Origin: Pseudosulfitobacter pseudonitzschiae
GTDB taxonomy: Bacteria > Pseudomonadota > Alphaproteobacteria > Rhodobacterales > Rhodobacteraceae
Direction: 5' to 3'
Length of the DNA stretch: 64,000 nt
Assembly (NCBI RefSeq): GCF_900129395.1
Contig: NZ_FQVP01000012.1
Span: 1 to 64,000 of the forward strand
Position 1 is the stretch's first letter, and every line of letters begins with the position of its first letter. The notes beneath the pieces were generated by a model. It saw nothing but the letters and a program-made list of their open reading frames with translations, did no database searches and was not told where the DNA came from. The position numbers and the translations under genes are program-made. Positions 1-8,462 of the stretch are shown piece by piece.

Positions 1-300
1 GGGGAAACGATAGCCCTTCAGGCGCGGCATCTCAGATGGTATCCTCATGACAAAACGCTAGTCGCGCCAAGGTGCGGTAGCAAGTTGGCAATGCCCTATG
101 AATCGATCGAGAACTTCGATGGCGATGGCGTCATGGCTCCGGTCACCGTAACCGGCGAGGACCACGGTGGCGGCGGCAAGACCCGCGTTGAGCAGTGGGA
201 TGGCGAAACCTGGGTTCCGCTGACCGACTGGAGCGCCGACTACCTCGACGTGGTGTGGGACGTGATCAAGGAAAGCTCCGAAAAGTTCACCGTCGAGTGA
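1..300 (+). CDS. C-terminal end of an ABC transporter substrate-binding protein (partial)
   Basis: The frame is open from the left edge to a TGA at 298-300. From about position 94 the translation reads like the last 65 residues of a Liv/urea-type periplasmic binding protein (Peripla_BP_6): a short run about an enlarged central Gly/Pro-Val segment, an EDHGGG turn, then TRVEQWDGETWVPLTDW. That is the usual end of such proteins, which feed a Liv ABC importer. The first 30 codons do not look like the expected preceding helix, so this may be the end of an intact gene with an odd sequence, or a broken remnant fused to foreign sequence at the edge. A perfect hairpin follows directly. Family assignment is by recognition of the tail only. 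Confidence 0.5.
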   Translation, partial: GETIALQARHLRWYPHDKTLVAPRCGSKLAMPYESIENFDGDGVMAPVTVTGEDHGGGGKTRVEQWDGETWVPLTDWSADYLDVVWDVIKESSEKFTVE

Positions 301-308
301 ACCAGACC

Positions 309-336
309 TTCCCCGCGACAGTAATGTCGCGGGGAA
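309..336 (+). terminator. Hairpin after the ABC binding-protein gene
   Basis: A perfect 10-bp inverted repeat (CCCCGCGACA at 311-320, TGTCGCGGGG at 325-334) with a GTAA loop begins 11 bases after the stop at 300; TT/AA flanks extend it to 12 bp. The downstream bases (AAACCTTTC) are only weakly T-rich, so this is a probable but not textbook intrinsic terminator separating the left-edge gene from the crotonase at 390. Confidence 0.6.
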
Positions 337-389
337 ACCTTTCACCGCCATTCGCATCAAGCAGATGCCAAAGAGACGAAGCAGTTATC

Positions 390-1166
390 ATGAGCCCAAT
401 CGAAGTGACAATTGAAGACGGCATTGCGACCGTCTGTATCAACCGGCCCGAGCGCAAGAATGCATTGTCCGTCGCCGCGACGAACGGTCTGACCGATGCC
501 TGGGAGAAAATCGAATCGGATGACTCCATCCGGGTAGCCATTCTGACATCGTCCGATTGCGGTGTGTTCAGCGCCGGACTGGACCTCAAGGAAGCAACCC
601 AGATCGCGCGGGACGAGGGCGTCGATATCCTGAGCAAGATGCGCGATCCGTTTCACGAAACCATGCGCGCTTGCAAAAAGCCGATCATCGCTGCCATGAC
701 CGGATCCTTGATGGCCGGTGGTATGATGTTGACACTGAACTGCGATCTCCGTGTCGGCCTCAAAGGCACCAAGGTGGGCATTACCGAAGTGAAGATCGGG
801 CGCGGGTCGCCTTGGGCGGCTCCGGCGCTGTCGATGCTGCCACAGCCCATTCTCATGGAAATTGTTCTGACCGGTGATCTGATGCCGATTGAGCGGCTGC
901 ATGATTACGGGTTTACCAATTATCTCGAAGATACGCCCGACGACGTGCGTGCGCGGGCATATGCCCTTGCCAAACGAATCGCCGGTATGGCCCCGCTTTC
1001 TGTTGTGGCGGCAAAGGGCAGCGTTCGCGCCACCATGGATCTGGGCTGTGCAGACGGTCTGGAAGAGGGCAAGCGCCTGCATGAGGTCGTTTATGCCAGC
1101 AATGACGCGATCGAAGGCCCTAAGGCTTTCGCCGAAAAACGCGATCCGGTCTGGACCGGGACATGA
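390..1166 (+). CDS. Enoyl-CoA hydratase/isomerase family protein (crotonase fold)
   Basis: A 258-residue crotonase-fold protein, normal length for the family, acting on a cytosolic acyl-CoA. The oxyanion-hole segment FSAGLDLKE lies at residues 60-68 and the second one, MAGGM, at 108-112. Of the two hydratase glutamates of rat mitochondrial crotonase (Glu144, Glu164), the first aligns with Met113 and only the second is present, as Glu133 in ITEVKIGRG. One acid is what many isomerases and lyases of the fold keep, so hydration is not assured. The start at 390 is chosen because family homology begins there; the frame is open further upstream but that part is not crotonase-like. Its stop overlaps the start of the next crotonase by 4 bases (ATGA), so the two are translationally coupled. 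Confidence 0.85.
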   Translation: MSPIEVTIEDGIATVCINRPERKNALSVAATNGLTDAWEKIESDDSIRVAILTSSDCGVFSAGLDLKEATQIARDEGVDILSKMRDPFHETMRACKKPIIAAMTGSLMAGGMMLTLNCDLRVGLKGTKVGITEVKIGRGSPWAAPALSMLPQPILMEIVLTGDLMPIERLHDYGFTNYLEDTPDDVRARAYALAKRIAGMAPLSVVAAKGSVRATMDLGCADGLEEGKRLHEVVYASNDAIEGPKAFAEKRDPVWTGT

Positions 1167-1960
1167 CGAAGGTCGACAAGACCGAGCTTATGCGCCTCGA
1201 AAGGGATGGCCCTGTCGGCATCCTGCGCTTTCTGCAGTCCGACAAACGCAACCCTTACAGCATTGCCTTTGCCGAGGAATTGGTAACGCAACTGCACGCA
1301 GCCGAACGGGACGATACGATCCGGGCCGTGGTGATGACCGGTGGCGATCATTTCAGCAGCGGTGGAGATCTGGTCGGTTTCCAGTCCGAAATCACCAAGG
1401 GGGCCAGGGCCATGTCCGAAATGATCGACGAGGTTCATGAAGGCGGGCGGGCTGCATATCGCTTTCGCAAACCACTGATTTCCGCCGTCTGCGGGGTGGC
1501 CTATGGTGCCGGTCTGAGTCTGGCGTTGTCGGCGGATATTGTCGTCGCGGCCGAAGACGCCCGGTTGTGCGAGGTTTTTGCCCGTGTGGGCGGCTGCCCA
1601 GACACCGGGTCGAGCTGGTTGCTTCAGCAACGCGCCGGCGCGGGGGTGGCGCGCATGCTTGTGCTTACCGGTCGGGAGATCGACGGTCGCACCGCCAAAG
1701 ATCTGCGGGTTGTGGAAGAATGCGTTCCGGCCGATCAGGTCGAAGCACGGGCGCTTGAAACCGCCCGCGAGATTGCCCGACATCCAATGTTCGGAGTTCA
1801 GACAGCCAAGCGGGTGATGCGCGCCGCGGCGGAATGCGGCTATCTCGAAGCATTGGATATCGAGCGGGATGCCCAGAGTATTCTGCTCTGCGCGCATGAC
1901 TTTCCGGAAGCCATGAAGGCGTTTTCCGAAAAACGAAAGCCTGAATTCAAAGACCGGTAA
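1163..1960 (+). CDS. PaaG-like enoyl-CoA isomerase/hydratase (crotonase fold)
   Basis: A 265-residue crotonase-fold protein, overlapping the preceding crotonase by 4 bases. The FSSGGDL oxyanion segment is at 64-70 and the GAG turn at 115-117. Both classical hydratase glutamates are missing (Ser and Phe at the aligned sites). Instead it has the CPDTGSSW segment with Asp147, the position of the catalytic Asp in PaaG-type isomerases. An isomerase or ring-opening role on an unsaturated CoA ester is therefore more likely than simple hydration. It probably works on a product or substrate of its coupled partner. Substrate unknown. Confidence 0.8.
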   Translation: MTKVDKTELMRLERDGPVGILRFLQSDKRNPYSIAFAEELVTQLHAAERDDTIRAVVMTGGDHFSSGGDLVGFQSEITKGARAMSEMIDEVHEGGRAAYRFRKPLISAVCGVAYGAGLSLALSADIVVAAEDARLCEVFARVGGCPDTGSSWLLQQRAGAGVARMLVLTGREIDGRTAKDLRVVEECVPADQVEARALETAREIARHPMFGVQTAKRVMRAAAECGYLEALDIERDAQSILLCAHDFPEAMKAFSEKRKPEFKDR

Positions 1961-2424
1961 AGCCGTCGAATAAACGTCAGGAACGTGACAGGACCGCAGA
2001 TGAATGTACCCGTACCGGGAAGCCGGGACGGTGAACCGGAAGAAACTGCAGTCGAATTGCCGCCAAGAAGGAAACGCGGTTGGAAAACGGGGCAAACGCA
2101 AACGCCCTGTGCGCATCAGCGCGCCGATGCGGTTCAAGGTTGTGATCGACAGGGATGGGGAAGCACATGCCTTCGAAGACAGGGATTTTGATCCGGTCCC
2201 AAGACACTGACCCCCAATACCAAACACTTAAAGAACGCCCGCTGATCGCAGCGAGTCTTTTTGATAAGGTGGTAGGGATATCGGTATCAGTTTCGAGATT
2301 TTCGTGAGGCGCAAGTCTGCGCAAAGCAACTGCTTTGCTCACACGGGCTCTCGATCGTTGTCAAAAAACAAAACACTTGTTAGATTCCGGCGGGATACCA
2401 ACAAGGCTGAACAGGAAAAGAAAC
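1961..2424. other. Intergenic region without a convincing gene
   Basis: Several short frames are open here on both strands but none shows a ribosome-binding site, a recognisable motif or coherent codon usage, so I call no gene. Two structures stand out near the right end: an 8-bp inverted repeat (GCAAAGCA at 2321-2328, TGCTTTGC at 2331-2338) and the operator-like sequence at 2370-2383, both just upstream of the acyl-CoA dehydrogenase at 2425. Confidence 0.5.
2370..2383. promoter_or_regulatory. Degenerate copy of the CTAACA-NN-TGTTAG operator
   Basis: The sequence AAAACACTTGTTAG matches 10 of 12 defined positions of the palindrome CTAACA-NN-TGTTAG that is perfect at 5972, 9633 and 60887. The right half is exact. 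It sits 42 bp upstream of the ACAD start at 2425, where a repressor could block transcription. Binding is inferred from repetition only. Confidence 0.5.
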
Positions 2425-3582
2425 ATGTCACTGATCAAGGACACAACAACTTGGGCTTCCGATGAACACAAGATGTTCGCGGACAGTACACGCAAACTGT
2501 TTGAGGCCGAAATGGCCCCGAATGTCGATAAATGGGCGGAACAAGGTATTGTCGACCGCGCGTTCTGGAAAACGGTTGGCCAGCAGGGCGTTATGGGTGG
2601 TGCGATCGCCGAAGACTACGGCGGATCCGGCGGCGACATCGCATTTGATGCGATTGCCATTTACGAGCAGGGGCGCGTCGGAGACACGGGTTGGGGCTAT
2701 GGCATCCAAACTATCGTTATCCATTACATCAACGCCTACGGCAGCGAAGAGCAGAAATCGAAGTGGTTGCCGCGGCTTATCAGCGGCGACAGTGTTGCGG
2801 CCATCGCCATGACCGAACCGGGAACGGGGTCCGATCTCCAGAACGTCCAGACCTATGCTGAAAAGGACGGCAACCACTACAAGATCAACGGCTCGAAGAT
2901 CTTTATCACCAACGGACATACCGCCGATCTTATCGTGGTCGTGGCCAAGACGGATCGCGGCGCCGGTGCGAAGGGCGTGTCACTGATCGTTCTTGAAACC
3001 GAGGAAGCGGAAGGCTTTCGCCGTGGGCGGAACCTTAAGAAGCTGGGCATGAAGGGATCCGACACAGCCGAGCTTTTCTTTGAGAATGTGCGCGTGCCCA
3101 CCGCCAACCTGCTTGGCCCGGAAGAAGGGCAGGGGTTTTACCAGTTGATGAAGCAATTGCCGTGGGAGCGGCTGATGATCGGCATCACGGCGCTTGGCTT
3201 CATTGACTTCGCAATCGCCGAAACGGTCAAATACGTTCAGGATCGCAAGGCGTTCGGTAACCGGATCATGGATTTCCAGAATACCCGGTTCAAACTTGCG
3301 GAATGCAAGACCAAGGCCGAATTGCTGCGCACGTTTGTCAATGACGGTATAACGCGGCTTGAGGCAGGCCAGCTTGATGCGGCCACGGCATCAATGGCGA
3401 AATGGTGGGGTAGCCAGACACAAAACGAGGTCATGCATGAATGTCTGCAGCTCCACGGTGGCTACGGCTTCATGATGGAGTTCCCGATTGCCCGTCTTTA
3501 TGCCGACAGCCGGGTCCAGATGATCTACGGTGGTACAAACGAGATCATGAAGGAGCTGATTGCGCGTTCAATGGACGTTTGA
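2425..3582 (+). CDS. Acyl-CoA dehydrogenase (short/medium-chain type)
   Basis: A 385-residue FAD-dependent acyl-CoA dehydrogenase that would oxidise an acyl-CoA to the 2-enoyl-CoA and pass electrons to ETF. The flavin/substrate loop TEPGTGSD is at about 130-137. The C-terminal YGGTNE motif carries the catalytic base at Glu373, the SCAD/MCAD position. Start chosen at 2425 because an AGGAAA Shine-Dalgarno lies a few bases upstream and the family N-terminus begins there; an upstream in-frame start has no such support. It stands alone, with a degenerate operator at 2370-2383, and converges on the CaiB pair ending at 3604. Confidence 0.93.
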   Translation: MSLIKDTTTWASDEHKMFADSTRKLFEAEMAPNVDKWAEQGIVDRAFWKTVGQQGVMGGAIAEDYGGSGGDIAFDAIAIYEQGRVGDTGWGYGIQTIVIHYINAYGSEEQKSKWLPRLISGDSVAAIAMTEPGTGSDLQNVQTYAEKDGNHYKINGSKIFITNGHTADLIVVVAKTDRGAGAKGVSLIVLETEEAEGFRRGRNLKKLGMKGSDTAELFFENVRVPTANLLGPEEGQGFYQLMKQLPWERLMIGITALGFIDFAIAETVKYVQDRKAFGNRIMDFQNTRFKLAECKTKAELLRTFVNDGITRLEAGQLDAATASMAKWWGSQTQNEVMHECLQLHGGYGFMMEFPIARLYADSRVQMIYGGTNEIMKELIARSMDV

Positions 3583-3603
3583 TTCCGCCGGGGCCGGCCG
3601 AGG

Positions 3604-4770
3604 TTACTTTTCGTCCGGCCCCAGAATCTCTTTACTATGCTCGCCCAGGCGAGGCGCAGGACAGTGATCGTGCCGCGCAGGTGTCGCCGAGAAATGAATC
3701 GGCGGGCGTGTTGTCCAGATTGTACCTTCGGTCGGATGATCAATTTGCTGAAAGAAACCGGTCGCGGCAAGATGCGGGTCGCTTGGCAGGTCCGACAGGT
3801 TGCGGACCGGCATGGCGGGAATGTCTGCTTGCTCCATCAGGGTAAGCCACTCTTCCGTCGATCGTGTCAGTGCAATCTGGGCCACCATATCGTATACCGC
3901 GCCGATGTTGCGGCTGCGGGTATCCATATCGGTCACCCAGGGATGTTCGACCATGTCGTTCCGATCAACCACCTGGAAGAACCTGGCCCACTGTACGTTG
4001 GTGTAGGGTAAAATCGTGATGTAGCCGTCTGCCGTCTGAACCGGGCGGCGGTGGGGCACCAGCATCCGTGAGTAACCAAAACTCTGCGGCGTGTCTTCGA
4101 ATGTGGCCGCATCCATATGTTCGGCCAACAGAAACGCCGTCAAAGTCTCGAACATCGGCACTTCGACATGCTGGGCCTCGCCGGTGCGCTGACGGTGGAA
4201 CAGCGCGGACATCACGGCATAGGCCGCCGTCACCCCGCCAAGCTTGTCGGCGAGGATTGTCGGCGCATAGGCCGGCGCAGCGTCGGGGTCGCGCAGCGTT
4301 GCCAGGCTGGCGAACCCCGAAACCGACTGGACAATGTCGTCGAAGGCGGGTTTGGCGGCATAGGGACCGTCCTGGCCGAAACCGGTGGCGGATACCGTGA
4401 TCAGGTCCGGATACGCGCGACGCAGCGTTTCGGGATCCAGCGATAATCGGGCAAGCGCCGCAGGCCGGATGCTCGAAATCATTACGTCGGCGTCTTTCAG
4501 CAGCTTGCGCAACTGATCTTGCCCGGTTCTCTCCTTCAGGTCGAGAACCACACTACGCTTGTTACGGTTGGCACCCAGAAAGGCGGCCCCCATCAACTTG
4601 TTGTTTGATGGCTGGACCTGCCGCAAAAGATCGCCCTCAGGGGCTTCCACCTTGATCACATCAGCCCCCAGATCGCCCAGCATCTGCGTAGCCAAGGGGC
4701 CGAACACCACTGACGTCAGGTCGATGATCCTGACACCCTCCAGGATTGCGGTGTTCTTTGCGGTGGTCAT
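3604..4770 (-). CDS. CaiB/BaiF family CoA-transferase (second of a tandem pair)
   Basis: A 388-residue family III CoA-transferase that moves CoA between carboxylates through a mixed anhydride on an aspartate. The N-terminal segment (EGVRIIDLTS, then GADVIKVE) and the FGQDGPY loop are typical. The aspartate corresponding to Asp169 of formyl-CoA transferase is present as Asp144 in PAFDDIVQ. It starts 18 bases after the stop of a second CaiB gene on the same strand. Such tandem CaiB genes can form heteromeric transferases, as in benzylsuccinate CoA-transferase BbsEF, though the pair here is only inferred to do so. Substrate unknown. Confidence 0.9.
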   Translation of the reverse strand: MTTAKNTAILEGVRIIDLTSVVFGPLATQMLGDLGADVIKVEAPEGDLLRQVQPSNNKLMGAAFLGANRNKRSVVLDLKERTGQDQLRKLLKDADVMISSIRPAALARLSLDPETLRRAYPDLITVSATGFGQDGPYAAKPAFDDIVQSVSGFASLATLRDPDAAPAYAPTILADKLGGVTAAYAVMSALFHRQRTGEAQHVEVPMFETLTAFLLAEHMDAATFEDTPQSFGYSRMLVPHRRPVQTADGYITILPYTNVQWARFFQVVDRNDMVEHPWVTDMDTRSRNIGAVYDMVAQIALTRSTEEWLTLMEQADIPAMPVRNLSDLPSDPHLAATGFFQQIDHPTEGTIWTTRPPIHFSATPARHDHCPAPRLGEHSKEILGPDEK

Positions 4771-4788
4771 TTGCAGTGATTTCCAGTT

Positions 4789-5934
4789 CTAGGAGTGAGA
4801 GCCGAACTCGGCGCGAAGGGCGGCGCCGTCGGCATCGAAACCTGGCGAAGGGCCAAGCGCGGGCTCGGACCCGTTGCGCCGTATCGGAGGCATTGCGACA
4901 CTGACTGGACCGGAGGGCGTTCCGATGGTCGAACGGTCGAGTTGGGGATGATCCGACAGCGAGCCCACGTCGTTCACTGCCGCCGATGCGATGCCCGCAC
5001 TATCCAGCAGCTGCAGAAGCCCGGCACGTTCGTGCGTGCCGAACACGGTCTTGATAAGGGATTCGAGCTCGGATCTGTGCTGAATCCTGGCCGAATTGTC
5101 GTGGAATCGTGGATCACTGGCCAACGCCGGGTTCCCTAGAATCTGGGTACAGAACCGTTCCCATTCGCGGCTGTTCTGGACAGATATGACGACCAGATCA
5201 CCGCCCTGGCAGCGAAACGCGCCGTAAGGGCAGATGACAGAGTGCCCAAGGCCGGTCCTCGGCGTGGGTTGATTGGCGTAGTCGTGAAAGAGCAGGGGAA
5301 CCGCCATCCAATCGGCCATGACGTCGAACATCGCAACCGACACACCGCTTCCTTCGCCGGTGCGATCACGCCCCACCAGCGCTTCGCAGATTCCGGCGTG
5401 TGCCGTCATTCCGGTGGCGATGTCGCAGACCGAAACGCCAACCCGGCCCGGCGCGTCCGGCGTACCGGTCACCGAGGCGAGGCCGCTTTCACATTGCACC
5501 AGAAGGTCATAGGCCTTGGCATTTCGCATTGGACCGTCCTCGCCGTATCCGGTGATGTCGCACGTCACAAGGCGCGGAAACTTCTGCCGCAGCGTGGCAG
5601 AATCAAGCTCCAGTTTCTTCAGCGCGCCGGGAAGGAGGTTTTGAATGAACACATCCGCGTTTTGCAGCATTCTCAGCAAAATTTCACGGTCTTCCGCGTC
5701 CTTGATATCCAGCGCGACCGACTCCTTGCCGCGATTCAGCCAAGTGAAATAGGCGCTTTCGCCGTTTGCAGCCCTGTCATAACCGCGCGCGAAATCACCT
5801 GCGCCCTTACGTTCGATCTTGATTACACGCGCGCCGGCATCGGCCAGCCGGGAAGAGCAAAAAGGTGCGGCAACCGCCTGTTCGAGCGCAACGACGAGTT
5901 TGCCTGAGAGGGGGGCTGCATCTGAACCTGACAT
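4789..5934 (-). CDS. CaiB/BaiF family CoA-transferase (first of a tandem pair)
   Basis: A 381-residue family III CoA-transferase. The start at 5934 follows a GAGGT Shine-Dalgarno and matches where family homology begins; an upstream in-frame start is unsupported and would run across the operator. The GARVIKIE segment, the GYGEDGP loop and the catalytic aspartate (Asp143 in AYDLLVQ) are all present. It is the first gene of a two-gene minus-strand unit divergent from the DUF35/thiolase operon. The shared 104-bp spacer contains a perfect CTAACA-NN-TGTTAG palindrome, so both directions are probably co-regulated. Confidence 0.9.
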   Translation of the reverse strand: MSGSDAAPLSGKLVVALEQAVAAPFCSSRLADAGARVIKIERKGAGDFARGYDRAANGESAYFTWLNRGKESVALDIKDAEDREILLRMLQNADVFIQNLLPGALKKLELDSATLRQKFPRLVTCDITGYGEDGPMRNAKAYDLLVQCESGLASVTGTPDAPGRVGVSVCDIATGMTAHAGICEALVGRDRTGEGSGVSVAMFDVMADWMAVPLLFHDYANQPTPRTGLGHSVICPYGAFRCQGGDLVVISVQNSREWERFCTQILGNPALASDPRFHDNSARIQHRSELESLIKTVFGTHERAGLLQLLDSAGIASAAVNDVGSLSDHPQLDRSTIGTPSGPVSVAMPPIRRNGSEPALGPSPGFDADGAALRAEFGSHS

Positions 5935-5971
5935 GGCGACCTCGCGTTTGTTCCAAGGAGCTTGACAAAAT

Positions 5972-5985
5972 CTAACAGATGTTAG
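5972..5985. promoter_or_regulatory. Perfect CTAACA-GA-TGTTAG operator between divergent operons
   Basis: An exact 12-base dyad with a 2-bp centre, flanked by A/T-rich arms. It lies in the 104-bp divergent spacer between the CaiB gene starting at 5934 (-) and the DUF35 gene starting at 6039 (+). A TTGACA box at 5962-5967 is directly adjacent, so a bound protein would overlap a -35/-10 region. The same dyad is perfect at 9633 and 60887. A TetR-type repressor is a reasonable guess from its size; no TetR gene is in the window. Confidence 0.7.
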
Positions 5986-6038
5986 AAATAAGAGCAATAC
6001 GCTCAATCAGATAGTGGATCATTTGAAGGAGACCGCAG

Positions 6039-6416
6039 GTGCCGAACACCAAAGGGCCAGACCAGATTTTTCAGCGCGCTCTAGCCGAACAGGAAATCCT
6101 GCTTCCCAAATGTGATGACTGCGGGGCCTTTCACTTCTTTCCGAGGGTCCTGTGTCCGCACTGCCATGGCACTGCAATTTCATGGCAACGTGCGAGCGGC
6201 AAAGGCCGGGTCCACACCACCACTGTCGTGCGCCGCAAGCCCGAGCGCGGCGGTGACTACAACGTGTGTATGGTCGAACTGGAGGAAGGCGTTCGGATGA
6301 TGAGCCGGGTCGAGGGGATCGCCCCAGGTGATGTCGTCATTGATATGGCCGTGACCGCCTTCGTGGGCGCGGCCGAGGATACCCCGATTGTGCTTTTCAG
6401 ACCGGCGGAGGTATAA
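6039..6416 (+). CDS. DUF35 zinc-ribbon/OB-fold partner of a thiolase-like protein
   Basis: A 125-residue two-domain protein: an N-terminal rubredoxin-like zinc ribbon with Cys25, Cys28, Cys39 and Cys42, then an OB-fold (VHTTTVVRRKPE onward). Such DUF35 proteins bind thiolase-fold partners, and in steroid degradation (the Ltp2 system) they are required for aldolase activity. It starts with GTG at 6039, preceded by GAAGGAGA. The thiolase-like gene begins 3 bases after its stop, a pairing repeated at 17207 and 36001. The promoter region holds the operator at 5972. Confidence 0.9.
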   Translation: MPNTKGPDQIFQRALAEQEILLPKCDDCGAFHFFPRVLCPHCHGTAISWQRASGKGRVHTTTVVRRKPERGGDYNVCMVELEEGVRMMSRVEGIAPGDVVIDMAVTAFVGAAEDTPIVLFRPAEV

Positions 6417-6419
6417 CGC

Positions 6420-7571
6420 ATGACTGATCAACTTCGGGGAAAATCCGCGATTGTGGGCACCGGACACGCCGGTTTCGGCGAGGCGCACGGGCTGACGTCC
6501 TTCGATGTGATGGCACAGTCCGCGCTTGCAGCGCTTGGGGATGCCGGGCTGAAGCTATCGGACGTGGACGGGCTGTTCTGTACCATGATGGAAGACAGCA
6601 TGCCGGCGCTCATGGCAGCCGAATATCTTGGCATTCAGCCCCGCTTCATCGACGGTACCATGTCGGGGGGGTCGTCATTCGTGAATTATCTGACATCCGC
6701 GACCATGGCGCTGGACGCCGGTTTGTGTGATGTCGCGCTGATCGTCTACGGCTCCAACCAACGCACCGCGTCGGGCAAGCTGGTGACGGCTTCGCGCCCG
6801 CCAGCCTATGAAGCGCCGTATAATCCGCGCTATCCGATTTCCGGTTATGCGATGGCGGCGGCACGTCACATGCATGAATACGGCACCACCCGCGAACAAC
6901 TGGCCGATGTGGCGGTGGCCGCCCGGGCTTGGGCGCGGCACAACCCCGAAGCGTTCGAGCGCGGCCCGCTGACCCGTGAGGACGTGCTGGGTGCGCGCAT
7001 GGTAGGTGATCCGCTGACGGTGCGCGATTGCTGTCTGGTGACAGATGGCGGCGGCGCCATCGTGTTGGTCCGTGCGGATCGAGCAAGGGATTTCCCCAAG
7101 CCGCCCGTCTATGTTCTGGGCAGTGCGGCGCAAAGCGCGCACAGGCAGATTTCGCAGATGAAGGACTTTACAGTGACCGCGGCCCGCGAATCGGGCAAAC
7201 GCGCCTTTGCGGCGGCGGGGGTGTCTCCGGGCGATATTCAGGCGGTTGAGCTATATGACGCCTTTACCATCAACACGATCCTGTTTCTCGAAGACCTTGG
7301 TTTCTGTGCCAAGGGCGAGGGCGGTGCCTTTGTAGAGGGCGGACGCATCGCGCCGGACGGCGTCCTGCCGGTGAACACAAATGGCGGGGGTCTGTCCTGC
7401 GTGCATCCTGGCATGTACGGTATTTTCACCGTCATCGAGGCGGCGCGCCAAATCCGGGGCGATGCGCCCGGCATTCAGTTGAACGATATCGACGTGGCTC
7501 TGGCACATGGCAACGGCGGCGTGCTGTCCAGTCAGGTCACGGCCATTCTGGGCTCACAAGCCACGCTCTGA
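6420..7571 (+). CDS. Thiolase-fold protein lacking the nucleophilic Cys; probable DUF35-dependent aldolase
   Basis: A 383-residue SCP-x/lipid-transfer-type thiolase-fold protein. The loop that holds the nucleophilic Cys in true thiolases reads MSGGSS here, with Ser82 at the Cys position. The later HPGMYG segment keeps His329, but the final CxG loop is LAHGNGG without Cys. Compare the thiolase at 49776, which has ACASAS. Absence of Cys with a tightly linked DUF35 partner resembles Ltp2, a retro-aldolase for beta-hydroxyacyl-CoA. Tyr279 (LYDAFTIN) and Tyr333 (HPGMYG) are conserved in all three such proteins here and may stand in for the tyrosines reported in Ltp2. That last step is inference. 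Confidence 0.85.
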   Translation: MTDQLRGKSAIVGTGHAGFGEAHGLTSFDVMAQSALAALGDAGLKLSDVDGLFCTMMEDSMPALMAAEYLGIQPRFIDGTMSGGSSFVNYLTSATMALDAGLCDVALIVYGSNQRTASGKLVTASRPPAYEAPYNPRYPISGYAMAAARHMHEYGTTREQLADVAVAARAWARHNPEAFERGPLTREDVLGARMVGDPLTVRDCCLVTDGGGAIVLVRADRARDFPKPPVYVLGSAAQSAHRQISQMKDFTVTAARESGKRAFAAAGVSPGDIQAVELYDAFTINTILFLEDLGFCAKGEGGAFVEGGRIAPDGVLPVNTNGGGLSCVHPGMYGIFTVIEAARQIRGDAPGIQLNDIDVALAHGNGGVLSSQVTAILGSQATL

Positions 7572-7594
7572 CGACGATCAAGGGAGGAAAGATC

Positions 7595-8452
7595 ATGCCA
7601 CTGGATTTCGAAGCACTTTCAGACTGGGATTTTGAAGAGATTCGGCAGTCGCTGACCGAGCGAGATACCATACTCTACGCACTCGGCCTGGGATTCGGGG
7701 AGGACCCGACCGACAAGAAGGAACTGGCTTTTGTCTATGAGGACGGCCTGAAGGCGGTTCCCTCAATGGCCGTCACGATGGGGTATCCCGGCTTCTGGCT
7801 GCGCGACCCCAGGACCGGCGTGAACTGGCAGCAGGTGCTGCACGGCGAGCAATGGCTGGATATCTACAAGCCGTTGCCCGTGAACGGCAATATCATCGGC
7901 CGCAGTAAGATCGACTTTATCTCCGACAAGGGCGAGGGCAAGGGTGCGGTCATCTACCAAAGCCGTGAAATCATCGACGCGGACAGCGGTGAAAAGCTGG
8001 CACGCGTCGCGATGTCGGCGTTCTGCCGGGGCGATGGTGGGTTCGGCGGCGAGAACAAGCCCGGGCCCGCACCCGCTGTGTTGCCGGACCGCGCGCCAGA
8101 CCACATATGTGATATCGAAACTTTGCCGCGTCAGGCGCTGATCTACCGTCTCAGCGGTGACTACAACCCGCTGCATGCAGACCCTGATGTTGCCCGCTCG
8201 GTTGGGTTTGATCGGCCGATCCTGCACGGCCTGGCGACCTATGGCCTCGCAGCGCGGGCGATCCTGAAGACCTCGCTTGACTATGATGCCTCCCGACTGG
8301 TCGGACTGGACGTCCGGTTCTCTGCACCCGTCTATCCCGGCGAAACCGTGCGGTTCGAAATCTGGGAAGAGGATGGTCAGGCCCGGTTCCGCGCGTCCAT
8401 ACCGGAACGCGATGTCGTGGTTCTGAACAATGGCGCCGCGCGTTTCGCGTGA
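7595..8452 (+). CDS. MaoC-type (R)-specific enoyl-CoA hydratase, double hot-dog
   Basis: A 285-residue protein with two hot-dog halves, the length of eukaryotic-type hydratase 2 (MaoC N and C domains). The hydratase-2 motif GDYNPLHAD with Asp189 and His194 is intact in the second half, followed by the ILHGL segment. It should add water to a 2-enoyl-CoA to give an (R)-3-hydroxyacyl-CoA, which would be the natural substrate for the aldolase-like protein just upstream. An AGGGAGG Shine-Dalgarno precedes the ATG at 7595. Third gene of the 6039-9599 operon. Confidence 0.9.
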   Translation: MPLDFEALSDWDFEEIRQSLTERDTILYALGLGFGEDPTDKKELAFVYEDGLKAVPSMAVTMGYPGFWLRDPRTGVNWQQVLHGEQWLDIYKPLPVNGNIIGRSKIDFISDKGEGKGAVIYQSREIIDADSGEKLARVAMSAFCRGDGGFGGENKPGPAPAVLPDRAPDHICDIETLPRQALIYRLSGDYNPLHADPDVARSVGFDRPILHGLATYGLAARAILKTSLDYDASRLVGLDVRFSAPVYPGETVRFEIWEEDGQARFRASIPERDVVVLNNGAARFA

Positions 8453-8462
8453 GGTAAGGCAG

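Noticed and set aside
1091-2227. Long minus-strand open frame opposite the second crotonase
   Set aside because: It is the GC-rich shadow of a gene with clear family motifs on the plus strand. Similar long opposite-strand frames (for example 7763-8806, 10996-12096 and 16128-17375) were discarded for the same reason.
2321-2338. 8-bp inverted repeat considered as an operator or terminator
   Set aside because: It has only a 2-base centre, no T-tract, no second copy in the window and an unclear position relative to any promoter.
8102-8111. A further CACATATGTG palindrome
   Set aside because: It lies inside the MaoC coding region (codons for DHICD) far from a start, and lacks the longer shared flank, so it is probably chance.
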